A stretch of 64,000 nucleotides of DNA from DAOTWC01 sp048499435 (GTDB lineage: Bacteria > Chloroflexota > Anaerolineae > Aggregatilineales > Phototrophicaceae), in assembly GCA_048499435.1 (NCBI GenBank), contig JASNZW010000004.1, positions 1 through 64,000 of the forward strand. The letters are read 5' to 3'. The notes below the pieces were generated by a model. It saw only the letters and a program-made list of their open reading frames with translations, ran no database searches and was not told the DNA's origin. The translations under genes were made by a program, and so were the position numbers. Below are positions 36,301-46,352 of the stretch, piece after piece; position 1 is the first letter of the stretch, and each line of letters starts with the position of its first letter.

Positions 36301-36540
36301 TCAGACGGCGGCCCGCCGCACGGGCGCGCGGTAGACGGTGATGCACACATCGGGGCACACCAGCGCGCACAGGGCGCAGCCGGTGCAGAGGCCGTCGGGG
36401 TCTACCAGCACTGCGGGGTGATAGCCGTGCGCGTTAAGCTGTTCCTGGTCAAGCATGAGGATTGACTGGGGGCACACGGCTGTGCACAGGCCACAGCCCT
36501 TGCATGAGTCATAAGCAACTGTGATCGTGCCTTTTGCCAT
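36301..36540 (-). CDS. korD: 2x[4Fe-4S] ferredoxin, delta subunit of the oxidoreductase
   Basis: A 79-residue ferredoxin with two full [4Fe-4S] motifs, CKGCGLCTAVCP and CTGCALCALVCPDVC. As the first gene of the operon it is expected to be the delta subunit or the electron acceptor of KorABC. Start ATG 36540 has AAAGG about 10 bases upstream. Its N terminus (MAKGTITVAYDSCKGC) matches the VorD/PorD ferredoxin type. Confidence 0.92.
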   Translation of the reverse strand: MAKGTITVAYDSCKGCGLCTAVCPQSILMLDQEQLNAHGYHPAVLVDPDGLCTGCALCALVCPDVCITVYRAPVRRAAV

Positions 36541-36560
36541 TGGCAGTATCCTTTATATAA

Positions 36561-36577
36561 AATAAGCGCTAACAATT
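36561..36577 (-). promoter_or_regulatory. LacI-type operator-like imperfect palindrome upstream of the Kor operon
   Basis: The plus strand reads AATAAGCGCTAACAATT, centred on AGCGCT, about 20 bases before the ferredoxin gene. The half sites TTGTTAGC and GCTTATTT resemble the palindromic operators of LacI-family repressors, but the match is imperfect and I see no repressor gene nearby. Confidence 0.25.
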
Positions 36578-36683
36578 TACATGTTTCCCTACCCCCAGGA
36601 TAACAGGTTGCGCTGATTGTCAGCAGTACATTCTGCAGCGGCCGTATGTGTCAGTTGTCACAATCGAACCCGCGCGCGGGCGC

Positions 36684-38702
36684 TCAGTCCGGCGCGCCGC
36701 GCCAGGTGTAGAGGATGTACGCGCCGGCGTCGTCGGCCCACACCGGCGCCAGCCAGCGCGCTGCCGCCGCCTCAAACTGGCGGTTTTCCGGCGCGGCGCG
36801 CGTCTCGACTTCGGTGAGGAAGCGCCGCCCCCCGTCGAACACCAGCACGTAATCGTCCCCGGCGGCCTGCCAGCCCGCGAACACCGCGTCCGGCGTCTGC
36901 CCGGCGCGCAGGGGGTGCGGCCAGGCGTCGAGCAGCGCGTCGGCGGCGCAGGTGAGGTGGGCGGGGCAGTAATAGCCCTGCGGCTCCCACAGAAAGCGCA
37001 CCTGTGTGCCGGCGGGCAGCTCGGCCAGGCGGCGCATCGCTCCGGCGTACACGCCCAGGCGCGTGTCGAGGTATTCGGCGCGGTCTGCGGCGGCGGTCAG
37101 GTAGGCGGCGGGGCGTTCGCGCACGGTGACGTAAACCATCTCCGCCAGCGCCAGGACGAACGTGAACGCCACGATGCCGCGCAGCACCGGGTAGAGGCTC
37201 ACGGGTTTCTGCGGCCAGCGGGCCGTGCCCTCCAGCGCCAGCGCCCCGGCTACCGCCGAGACAGCCAGCGCCGGCATCATCAGGCGCGTCTGTGCGCCCA
37301 GCAGCGTAAAGGCGGCCAGCGCCGCCCAGATCAGCAGCAGCGGGGCCAGCAGCGCCCAGCAGGCCGCCGCCAGCCGGCGCGCGGGCGCGTCCAGCCAGCG
37401 CCAGCCCAACGGCAGCAGCAGCGGCAGCGTCAGCAGCCAGGGGCCGGCGGTGAAGGCGAACCCGGCGGCCTTCTCCACGCCGTAGACTGCCGCCGCCGCC
37501 GGGATAATCAGCGCCTGCCACCACAGGCCCTGGCCTGCCAGCCCGACGCCGCCGAAGAACAGCTCAGCGCGGGCGGCGTCCCAGCCCAGGCCGCCGAAAA
37601 AGAACGGGTACACCGGGTTGTGATAGAGCAGCAGGCCGCGCGCCAGCCAGGGCAGAAACAGCAGCAGGGCGGGCAGGCCCAGCAGCAGCGCGCTGCGCGC
37701 GGCGCGGCGCGGCGCGGTCACGGCGGCCCCGGCCAGCAGCGCCAGCAGCAGCGTGCCCGCCGTGTATTTGACGCCCAGGCTCAGCCCGGCGCAGGCCCCG
37801 GCGATAATCAGCCAGCGGTCAGCGCGCGAGTCGCGCCAGTTGACGAACGCGGTCAGCGCCGCCGCGCTGTAGAGCAGCACGCTTAAATCCACATACGGCC
37901 AGCCGAACAGCAGCCAGCTGCTGTAGGCGCTCATGATGAGGGCGGCGGCCAGCCAGCCGGCGCTTTCCCCGGCGTGCCGCCGCGCCAGCCCGCCCAGGCC
38001 GGCCAGCGCCAGCAGCCCCAGGCCGAAGTGCAGCGGCGCGGCGGCGGTATCGCGCCCGAACAGCGCCGCGCTCAGCCCGTAGAGCGTCTCCACGCTTTGC
38101 GGAAAGCCGAGGTAGGGGTTGTCTGGCCGGGCGGTGATGCGGCCTGCCGCCAGGTAGCTGCGCGGCCCGTCCAGGTGATACATCAGCGCGTCCCAGGCGA
38201 CCGGCGGGGCCAGCGCGTGCAGCAGCGCCAGGGCCAGCGCCGCCAGCGTGAACAGCGCCAGGAAGCGCGGCCACGCCCCGGCAGGCCAGCCGGCGCGCGC
38301 CAGCGCCCGCGCGTCCCCCAGCCAGCCGCGCAGCCCCGGCCAGCCGATCGCGACAGCGGCCAGCAGCAGCGTCCACAGCGCCGCCGGCGTGTACAGCCCG
38401 GCCAGCCCCAGCGCCAGCGCCGCGCTGCTGAACAGGCCCAGCCCGGCGGCCCCTTCCAGCGCCAGCCGCTCCCCGCGCGAGATCGCGTCGGGCGGCAGCA
38501 GGCGCGCCAGCGCCCGCCGCCCCAGGCCGCCCCCCGCCGCGAGCAGCGCGCCCGTCGCCAGCAGATCGAGCAGCGCGCCGCCCAGCGTAAAGACCATCGC
38601 GAAACCGGCTGGCTTGTGCACCCAGTAATAGCCGATGAGCAGCGTCAGCAGCGCTGCCAGCGCTGCCAGCGTCCGTATTAGTGCCTGCTGTCGTTCTGTC
38701 AT
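36684..38702 (-). CDS. GT39-like polytopic membrane glycosyltransferase
   Basis: A 672-residue membrane protein with roughly twelve hydrophobic segments and a C-terminal extracytoplasmic portion that ends ...EVETRAAPENRQFEAAAARW. The segment PVAWDALMYHLDGPRSYLA in the first third contains the acidic D-x-x-x-Y-H loop typical of GT39/PMT and ArnT-like transferases, which move sugars from polyprenyl phosphate. FSAALFGRDTAAAPLHFG-like loops also fit. The start at 38702 is chosen; an upstream open extension to 40001 is antisense to clpC and not real. The exact substrate is unknown. Confidence 0.75.
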   Translation of the reverse strand: MTERQQALIRTLAALAALLTLLIGYYWVHKPAGFAMVFTLGGALLDLLATGALLAAGGGLGRRALARLLPPDAISRGERLALEGAAGLGLFSSAALALGLAGLYTPAALWTLLLAAVAIGWPGLRGWLGDARALARAGWPAGAWPRFLALFTLAALALALLHALAPPVAWDALMYHLDGPRSYLAAGRITARPDNPYLGFPQSVETLYGLSAALFGRDTAAAPLHFGLGLLALAGLGGLARRHAGESAGWLAAALIMSAYSSWLLFGWPYVDLSVLLYSAAALTAFVNWRDSRADRWLIIAGACAGLSLGVKYTAGTLLLALLAGAAVTAPRRAARSALLLGLPALLLFLPWLARGLLLYHNPVYPFFFGGLGWDAARAELFFGGVGLAGQGLWWQALIIPAAAAVYGVEKAAGFAFTAGPWLLTLPLLLPLGWRWLDAPARRLAAACWALLAPLLLIWAALAAFTLLGAQTRLMMPALAVSAVAGALALEGTARWPQKPVSLYPVLRGIVAFTFVLALAEMVYVTVRERPAAYLTAAADRAEYLDTRLGVYAGAMRRLAELPAGTQVRFLWEPQGYYCPAHLTCAADALLDAWPHPLRAGQTPDAVFAGWQAAGDDYVLVFDGGRRFLTEVETRAAPENRQFEAAAARWLAPVWADDAGAYILYTWRGAPD

Positions 38703-38834
38703 GGCAAGCCCCTTGCCGCGCCCGCGCCTTCTCTCGCGCCGTTTATCGCCCGCCAACGCTATTTTTACGCGCGCCGGGTATAGTCTACTGTAACCGCTGT
38801 GTGCCTGTTCGCAGCACACACTTTGCAATCCCGG

Positions 38835-38840
38835 TACAAT
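38835..38840 (+). promoter_or_regulatory. Candidate -10 box (TACAAT) for clpC
   Basis: TACAAT sits 64 bases before the clpC start in the palindrome GTACAATGTAC and is followed by GTTACC. A second possible -10, TATAGT at 38779-38784, lies further upstream. No good -35 box is found for either, so the call rests on the -10 match and the position. Confidence 0.4.
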
Positions 38841-38903
38841 GTACGTTACCCATGCCAGCGCAGCGTGGATACATCCGAAGCAGCGAGGTGTTGTAAACCC
38901 CCT

Positions 38904-41387
<2,484 letters not shown>

Positions 41388-41409
41388 CCAGCGCGCCGCG
41401 CGCGCCGCG

Positions 41410-41443
41410 CCCTCAGCCCAAACCGGGCTGGGGGCGTTTTTTT
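41410..41443 (+). terminator. Rho-independent terminator after clpC
   Basis: CCCTCAGCCC pairs with GGGCTGGGGG around AAACC, followed by seven T residues. It lies between convergent genes but its T tract serves only the plus strand. Confidence 0.87.
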
Positions 41444-41467
41444 GCCCGGCCCGGAACTCGCGCTGCG

Positions 41468-42655
41468 TCAGCAGCTCGCCTCGCCCTGGAAACCCGCCGG
41501 ACTCCACACCGGCGGCGTGCCGCCGGGCAGGTCCTCGTCCAGCAGCGCCCACGACTGGCTGAGCGTGTCCACGACGGCCAGCGCGTAGGCGCTGCGGAAG
41601 GCCAGCCAGCGCCCGTCGGCGCTGAAACGCGGGTAGTCGGCGTAGGCCAGCGCCGGGTTGTCGAGGTAGAGCGAGGCGTCGCTGTCTGCCCAGCCCAGCA
41701 GCGGGATGCGCCACAGGCGGTTGTCGCGCACGTCGCGAAAGTCGCGCACGGCGGCCAGCATGGCGCTGCTGTCTGGCAGCCAGCTCAGGTCGAGGATCAG
41801 GCTCCACTGCTGGCTGAGCTGCGTTGGCGCGCCGCCCGGCTGGCCGGCGATCATGTAGAACTGGTCGTTGCCAGGGCTGGGCGCGTAGATGAAGCCGATC
41901 AGGTCGCCGTCGGGCGACCAGCGCGGCCCGCGCACGCTGCCGGTGGGGAAGTCCGTCAGGCGCTGCTTGGCCGTGCCGTCGGCGCGCACCAGCCACAGGT
42001 CGGCCTCGCGCAGCAGCGGCGCGGGCGGCGCTGTCGGCTGGCCGGGCGCGGGCGGCTGAGTGGGCGCGGCGGTGGACTGGATAGCGGCCCCGGCGGGGCG
42101 CGCGTCAAAGGCGATATACGCCAGCCAGCCGCCGTCCGGCGACCACTGCGGCTCGTGCTCGTCGCCGCTGGCGCTGTAGAACTGCGGGTAGCCGCCGTCG
42201 GCGTCCACCCAGGCGATGTGATAGGTGCGCAGCGCCGCGCCGCCCGGCTGCGGCGTGTCGCGGATCAGCGTGAAGGCGACCCGGTTTCCGCCCGGCTGCC
42301 ACTGCGGGTTCCACGCGCTCCACGCGCCCGGCGGCAGGTCGTCGTAGCGCACCAGCGCGCGGGCGTCGCTGCCGTCCAGGCGGGCGCTGTAGATGCGGCT
42401 GGCGTCCGGGCCGTCGCTGCGCGTGAACAGGACGCGGCAGCCGTCCGGGCTGAAGCCCCACACGCGCTGCCAGCCGGGGCCGAACGCGAGTTCGCGCCGG
42501 GCCGCCCCGCCCATGTCATAAATGATGATGCGATCCTGCTGCGCCGTGTCCACCGCCAGCAGCGGCCCCTGCAGCGGCGCGTCCTGCGCGCCCAGGCGCG
42601 GGGCCAGCGCCAGCAGGCTCAGCGCCAGCGCCAGCAGCAGCGCCCGGCGCCGCAC
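41468..42655 (-). CDS. Secreted PD40/TolB-like beta-propeller protein
   Basis: 395 residues with a leucine-rich signal peptide (ALLLALALSLLALAPRL). The body is a series of WD40-like PD40 repeats, visible as FSPDGCRVLFTRSDG, WSPDGGWLAYIAFDA, WSPDGDLIGFIYAP, then SWLPDSSAMLAAVRD and FSADGRWLAFRSAYAL, forming a beta-propeller. Such proteins act as periplasmic or surface scaffolds and their function is usually unknown. It follows hypB by two bases, so it is co-transcribed with the hydrogenase maturation genes, though no maturation role is known for it. Confidence 0.8.
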   Translation of the reverse strand: MRRRALLLALALSLLALAPRLGAQDAPLQGPLLAVDTAQQDRIIIYDMGGAARRELAFGPGWQRVWGFSPDGCRVLFTRSDGPDASRIYSARLDGSDARALVRYDDLPPGAWSAWNPQWQPGGNRVAFTLIRDTPQPGGAALRTYHIAWVDADGGYPQFYSASGDEHEPQWSPDGGWLAYIAFDARPAGAAIQSTAAPTQPPAPGQPTAPPAPLLREADLWLVRADGTAKQRLTDFPTGSVRGPRWSPDGDLIGFIYAPSPGNDQFYMIAGQPGGAPTQLSQQWSLILDLSWLPDSSAMLAAVRDFRDVRDNRLWRIPLLGWADSDASLYLDNPALAYADYPRFSADGRWLAFRSAYALAVVDTLSQSWALLDEDLPGGTPPVWSPAGFQGEASC

Positions 42656-42657
42656 GG

Positions 42658-43329
42658 CTAAGACTCCGCCAGGGCGCGGTGAGCGGTCATCTGCGCCAGC
42701 AGCCAGGCTGTCCAGGCGTCCACGCCTTCACCGGTGCGGCACGACAGCGCGAACGTCGTCAGGCCGGGGTTGAGCGTTTCTACGCCCTGGCGGAAGCGGT
42801 CCATGTTGAAGCTGACATACGGCAGCAGGTCAATTTTGTTGATGACCAGCGTGTCCACCCCGCGATACATGCCGGGGTACTTATAGGGCTTGTCGTCGCC
42901 TTCGGGGACGGAGGCCACCAGCACGCTGCGGTGCGCCCCCAGCGCCCAGCCCGACGGGCACACCAGGTTGCCCACGTTCTCGACGATCACCAGGTCGAGG
43001 TCGGCCAGCGGCAGGCGCGCCAGCGCATCGCGCACCATCCAGCCTTCCAGGTGACAGCCGCCGCCGGTGTTGATCTGCACCGAGACGGCCCCGGCGGCCT
43101 CGGCGCGCTCGGCGTCCAGGCTGGTGGCCAGGTCGCCCTCGATTACGCCCAGGCGCAGCCGCCCCGCCAGCCGCGTCACCGTCTGTTCGATGAGCGTGGT
43201 CTTGCCCGCGCCGGGCGAAGCCATGATGTTCAGCGCGTAGATGCCGGCGGCGTCCAGGCGGGCGCGGTTTTCCGCCGCGATCTGGTCGTTGGCGCTCATG
43301 ATGTTTTCGACAACGGGTATGCGTGTCAT
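42658..43329 (-). CDS. hypB: Hydrogenase nickel incorporation GTPase HypB
   Basis: HypB is the GTPase that, with HypA, delivers nickel to the hydrogenase large subunit. The 223-residue protein has the P-loop SPGAGKTTLIE (about residue 40), the metal-site region NTGGGCHLEG, the switch segment NVGNLVCPSGW and NKIDLLPYV for guanine recognition. There is no N-terminal CxxCGC nickel site or histidine-rich stretch, so it is the short form. It starts at ATG 43329 with GGAGA upstream, immediately next to a short repeat found at two other gene starts. Confidence 0.93.
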   Translation of the reverse strand: MTRIPVVENIMSANDQIAAENRARLDAAGIYALNIMASPGAGKTTLIEQTVTRLAGRLRLGVIEGDLATSLDAERAEAAGAVSVQINTGGGCHLEGWMVRDALARLPLADLDLVIVENVGNLVCPSGWALGAHRSVLVASVPEGDDKPYKYPGMYRGVDTLVINKIDLLPYVSFNMDRFRQGVETLNPGLTTFALSCRTGEGVDAWTAWLLAQMTAHRALAES

Positions 43330-43338
43330 GGAGAGTCT

Positions 43339-43360
43339 CCAGTCGTCAGTCTTTGGTCGT
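43339..43360 (-). repeat. Start-proximal short repeat, copy A
   Basis: On the minus strand it reads ACGACCAAAGACTGACGACT followed by GG, ending ten bases before the hypB start and supplying part of its GGAG ribosome-binding region. Related copies lie before hypE (44841-44880) and alaX (57700-57735). Confidence 0.65.
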
Positions 43361-43367
43361 TAATCAA

Positions 43368-43417
43368 ACCGCGCCCCTGCGCCCGCTCGCTTGCGAAGCG
43401 GGGGCCAGGGGTGCGGT
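43368..43417. repeat. GC-rich imperfect palindrome between hypA and hypB
   Basis: ACCGCGCCCCTG at the left end pairs with CAGGGGTGCGGT at the right end with one mismatch, around an inner palindrome CGCTTGCGAAGCG. It abuts repeat copy A, as the CCTCACCC palindrome abuts copy B. Confidence 0.6.
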
Positions 43418-43431
43418 GAACAGGTGAGCCG

Positions 43432-43782
43432 TCACGCCCCTTCTACATCAATCGACTCGACGTAAAATTCCTCGCCGCCGGTCACGCGCACGTCGCCGCC
43501 GCCGCACTGCGGGCAGGCGAAGTCGTCGCTGGCCGCCAGCGCGAACGCTGCGCCGCACGCCTGACACTGCATCTGCGCCGGGCGGCGCTGAAAGTGGAGC
43601 TGCGCCTCTTCGGCGATTGTCCCGGCGGCGATGATGCCCCAGTAGAAGCGCACCGAGTCGTCCACGATTGACGAAAGCTGGCCCAGCACCAGCCGGATGT
43701 CGGTGATGCGCGCCGCGCCCGCCTGTTCCGCGTGGCGGATGGCGATATTCAGGATGCTCTGCGTTACTGACAGCTCGTGCAT
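43432..43782 (-). CDS. hypA: Hydrogenase nickel chaperone HypA
   Basis: HypA binds nickel at its N terminus and zinc in its middle, and helps HypB insert nickel. The 116 residues begin with MHEL, whose His2 is the nickel ligand, and the zinc site is CQAC at about residue 73 and CPQC at about residue 90. The C-terminal VTGGEEFYVESIDVEGA is typical. It starts 7 bases after the end of hypE. Alone among the neighbours it is followed, before hypB, by a palindrome and a short repeat. Confidence 0.93.
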   Translation of the reverse strand: MHELSVTQSILNIAIRHAEQAGAARITDIRLVLGQLSSIVDDSVRFYWGIIAAGTIAEEAQLHFQRRPAQMQCQACGAAFALAASDDFACPQCGGGDVRVTGGEEFYVESIDVEGA

Positions 43783-43789
43783 AGGGCGG

Positions 43790-44845
43790 TCAGCAGATGC
43801 GCGGAAGCTGTTCGCCGCTGAGCATGTCCACCACGCGGTCAGCGCCGATAACGCTGCGCAGCGTCACCAGCCCGGCGTGGCCCGCGCGCACTTCGCCAAC
43901 GCGCACCGCGCCGGCGCTCACCGGCAGCGCGCGCAGGACAGCCAGCGCGCGGTCGGCGTCCGCCGGCGCGACGAAGGCGGCGAAGCGCCCCTCGTTCGCC
44001 ACGTACAGCGGGTCCAGCCCCAGAATTTCGCACGCGCCGCGCACGTCCTCGCGCACCGGCAGCGCCGCCTCGTCCAGGTGAATGTGCAGCCGCGCCGCCT
44101 CCGCGATCTCAATGACGGCGCTGCCCAGCCCGCCGCGCGTCAGGTCGCGCAGGCAGCGCACCTGCACGCCGGCGTCCAGCAGGCGCTGCACCGGCTCCAG
44201 CAGCGGGGCGCAGTCGCTTTCGATCTCGCTTTCAAAGGCCAGCCCCTCGCGCTGCGCCATGATGGCGATGCCGTGCCGCCCGATGTCGCCGCTGACCAGC
44301 ACCACGTCGCCGGGGCGCACGCTGGCCGGGCTGATGTCCAGGCCGTGTTCGATGAGGCCGATGCCGGCAGTGTTGATGAACACGCCGTCACCCTTGCCAC
44401 GGTCCACGACTTTCGTGTCGCCGGTGGCGACCTGCACGCCGGCGGCGGCGGCGGCGGCCTGCACCGACTGCACCACCCGCCACAGCGTGTCCATCGGCAG
44501 CCCTTCCTCGATGATGAGCGCCAGGCTCAGCGCCAGCGGGCGCGCCCCGGCCATCGCCAGGTCGTTGACCGTGCCGTTGACGGCCAGCGCGCCGATGTCG
44601 CCGCCGGGGAAGAACAGCGGGTGCACCACGAACGAGTCCGTTGTGAAGGCCAGCCGCGCGTCGCCCAGGCGCAGCACGGCGCTGTCGTGGCGGGCCTCCA
44701 GCAGCGGGCTGCTGAAGGCCGGCACCAGCATTTTTTCGATCAGGTTGTGCATCAGCTTGCCGCCGCCGCCGTGCGCCAGCAGCACGTGCGGATACTGCGA
44801 AATGGGGATCGGGCACGTCAGCGTGAAATCAAGGGTGTCAGTCAT
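43790..44845 (-). CDS. hypE: Hydrogenase maturation protein HypE
   Basis: HypE dehydrates the thiocarboxamide it receives from HypF on its C-terminal cysteine, giving the cyanide ligand of the active-site iron. The 351-residue protein ends in PRIC, the essential terminal cysteine. LLAHGGGGKLMHNLI and TDSFVVHPLFFPGGDIG, with GDIGRHGIAIMAQREGLAFE, are the ATP-binding motifs of the PurM-like fold. ATG 44845 overlaps the short repeat directly upstream. hypA follows after 7 bases. Confidence 0.95.
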   Translation of the reverse strand: MTDTLDFTLTCPIPISQYPHVLLAHGGGGKLMHNLIEKMLVPAFSSPLLEARHDSAVLRLGDARLAFTTDSFVVHPLFFPGGDIGALAVNGTVNDLAMAGARPLALSLALIIEEGLPMDTLWRVVQSVQAAAAAAGVQVATGDTKVVDRGKGDGVFINTAGIGLIEHGLDISPASVRPGDVVLVSGDIGRHGIAIMAQREGLAFESEIESDCAPLLEPVQRLLDAGVQVRCLRDLTRGGLGSAVIEIAEAARLHIHLDEAALPVREDVRGACEILGLDPLYVANEGRFAAFVAPADADRALAVLRALPVSAGAVRVGEVRAGHAGLVTLRSVIGADRVVDMLSGEQLPRIC

Positions 44846-44880
44846 CAGTCATCAGCCATCAGTCTGCAGTCTTTGGTCGT
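44841..44880 (-). repeat. Start-proximal short repeat, copy B
   Basis: The minus strand contains ACGACCAAAGACTGCAGACT, then three TGATG/CTGATG units leading to the hypE start codon. It shares the ACGACCAAAGACTG core with copy A at hypB and, less exactly, with copy C at alaX. Confidence 0.65.
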
Positions 44881-44883
44881 CAG

Positions 44884-44951
44884 AACCTCACCCTCGCGAT
44901 CCTGCGGTTCGCTTCCCCTCTCCATCGGAGAGGGGGTTAAGGGGGTGAGGT
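44884..44951. repeat. Palindromic repeat of the CCTCACCC/GGGTGAGG family, intergenic copy
   Basis: AACCTCACCCTC at one end and GGGGGTGAGGTG at the other enclose CCCCTCTCCATCGGAGAGGGG. It belongs to the family found inside the YfhO-like gene and the protease-HypF gene, and lies between hypE and hypD. Confidence 0.8.
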
Positions 44952-44958
44952 GGTGCAG

Positions 44959-46065
44959 TCACGCCGGGTCGCTGACCAATTCGCGCCGCCGGTAGCGGTA
45001 GTAAGCGGCGCACGCGCCCTCGTTAGAGACCATCGTCGCGCCCAACGGGCGCTCTGGCGTGCAGCGCGTGCCGAAGGCCGGGCACTCGTGCGGTTTCTTC
45101 ACGCCCTGCAGCACCAGCCCGCTGATGCACTCGGTGTCCTCTTCGACGCCCGGCCCGGCCAGGCCGAAGCGCTGTTCGGCGTCGTAGGCGGCGAACGCCG
45201 GGCGCAGCGCCAGCCCGCTGCGCGGGATCGCGCCGATGCCGCGCCATTTGCGGTCGGTGATCTCGAACACCTCGCGCACGAGCGCCTGCGCCGGGACGTT
45301 GCCCGCGCGCCGCACCGTGCGGCTGTACTGGTTTTCGACCTCGGCGCGGCCTTCCTCAAGCTGCTTCACCACCATATACACGCCCTGGAGGATGTCCAGC
45401 GGCTCAAAGCCGGTGACGACGAACGGCACACTGTACCGGGCCGCCAGCGGGTAGTATTCCTCGTAGCCCACCACCGCGCACACGTGGCCCGCCGCCAGGA
45501 AGCCGTCCACGCGGCTGAGGGGCGAGTTCAGCAGCGCCTCAATGGCCGGGGGGACCAGCACGTGCGACACCAAAATCGAGAAATTGCCGATGCCCAGCTT
45601 GTGCGCCTGGTAGACGGCCATCGCGTTGGCCGGGGCGGTCGTCTCGAAGCCGACGGCGAAGAACACCACCTGCTTGTCCGGGTTGAGCTGCGCGATCCTG
45701 AGCGCGTCCAGCGGCGAGTAAACCATGCGCACGTCGCCGCCGCCGGCCTTCACCGCCAGCAGATCAGTGTGCGAACCCGGCACGCGCAGCATGTCGCCGA
45801 ACGACGTGAAGATCACGTCCGGGCGCGCGGCCAGTTCAATCGCGCGGTCAATCAGCTCCACCGGCGTGACGCAGACCGGGCAGCCCGGCCCGTGCAGCAG
45901 CGTGATCTGCGGCGGCAGCAGCGTGTCTACGCCGAATTTGACAATGGCGTGCGTCTGCCCGCCGCACACCTCCATGATCGTCCAGGGCCGCGTGGTGATT
46001 TTCGCCAGCGCCTCGGCGTACTGGCGGGCGGCGGCGGGGTCGCGATACTCGTCAATAAACCGCAT
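44959..46065 (-). CDS. hypD: Hydrogenase maturation protein HypD
   Basis: HypD is the scaffold on which Fe(CN)2CO is assembled with HypC. The 368-residue protein has the conserved cysteine motifs EVCGGQTHAIVKFG near residue 36 and LLHGPGCPVCVTPVELID near residue 65, then GFETTAPANAMAV and, close to the end, CISGLVLQGVKKPHECPAFG with further cysteines for its [4Fe-4S] cluster. The start at 46065 is chosen over 46080 because GAGGTGGG lies at the proper distance. It overlaps hypC by 14 bases. Confidence 0.95.
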   Translation of the reverse strand: MRFIDEYRDPAAARQYAEALAKITTRPWTIMEVCGGQTHAIVKFGVDTLLPPQITLLHGPGCPVCVTPVELIDRAIELAARPDVIFTSFGDMLRVPGSHTDLLAVKAGGGDVRMVYSPLDALRIAQLNPDKQVVFFAVGFETTAPANAMAVYQAHKLGIGNFSILVSHVLVPPAIEALLNSPLSRVDGFLAAGHVCAVVGYEEYYPLAARYSVPFVVTGFEPLDILQGVYMVVKQLEEGRAEVENQYSRTVRRAGNVPAQALVREVFEITDRKWRGIGAIPRSGLALRPAFAAYDAEQRFGLAGPGVEEDTECISGLVLQGVKKPHECPAFGTRCTPERPLGATMVSNEGACAAYYRYRRRELVSDPA

Positions 46066-46315
46066 CGTCGCCCACCTCAAGCTCGTCCAGGTCGCCGATC
46101 TCGCGCAGATACTCGAACACGGTGTTGGCCTCGGCTTCGTCCAGCGTGCTGATGGCGAAGCCGGCGTGCACGATCACGTAGTCGCCGGCCTGCGCCTCTG
46201 GCACATATGCCAGGTTGATCGACTTCACAATGCCGCTGAAATCCACGCGCCCGGTGCGCATGATCGGGTCGTCGTTAGAGATGTCCAGTATTTTGCCCGG
46301 TACTGCCAGACACAT
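46052..46315 (-). CDS. hypC: Hydrogenase maturation chaperone HypC
   Basis: An 87-residue protein that begins MCLAVPGKILDISN; the invariant Cys2 binds iron and the large subunit. HypC forms a complex with HypD and hands the Fe(CN)2CO unit to the hydrogenase precursor. The MCLAVPGK start lies at 46315 although a longer open frame exists upstream. The gene sits between the protease-HypF fusion and hypD. Confidence 0.94.
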   Translation of the reverse strand: MCLAVPGKILDISNDDPIMRTGRVDFSGIVKSINLAYVPEAQAGDYVIVHAGFAISTLDEAEANTVFEYLREIGDLDELEVGDDAVY

Positions 46316-46352
46316 TGAAAATCGCTCCCTTAATCTCTGATCCTGTTCGGCC

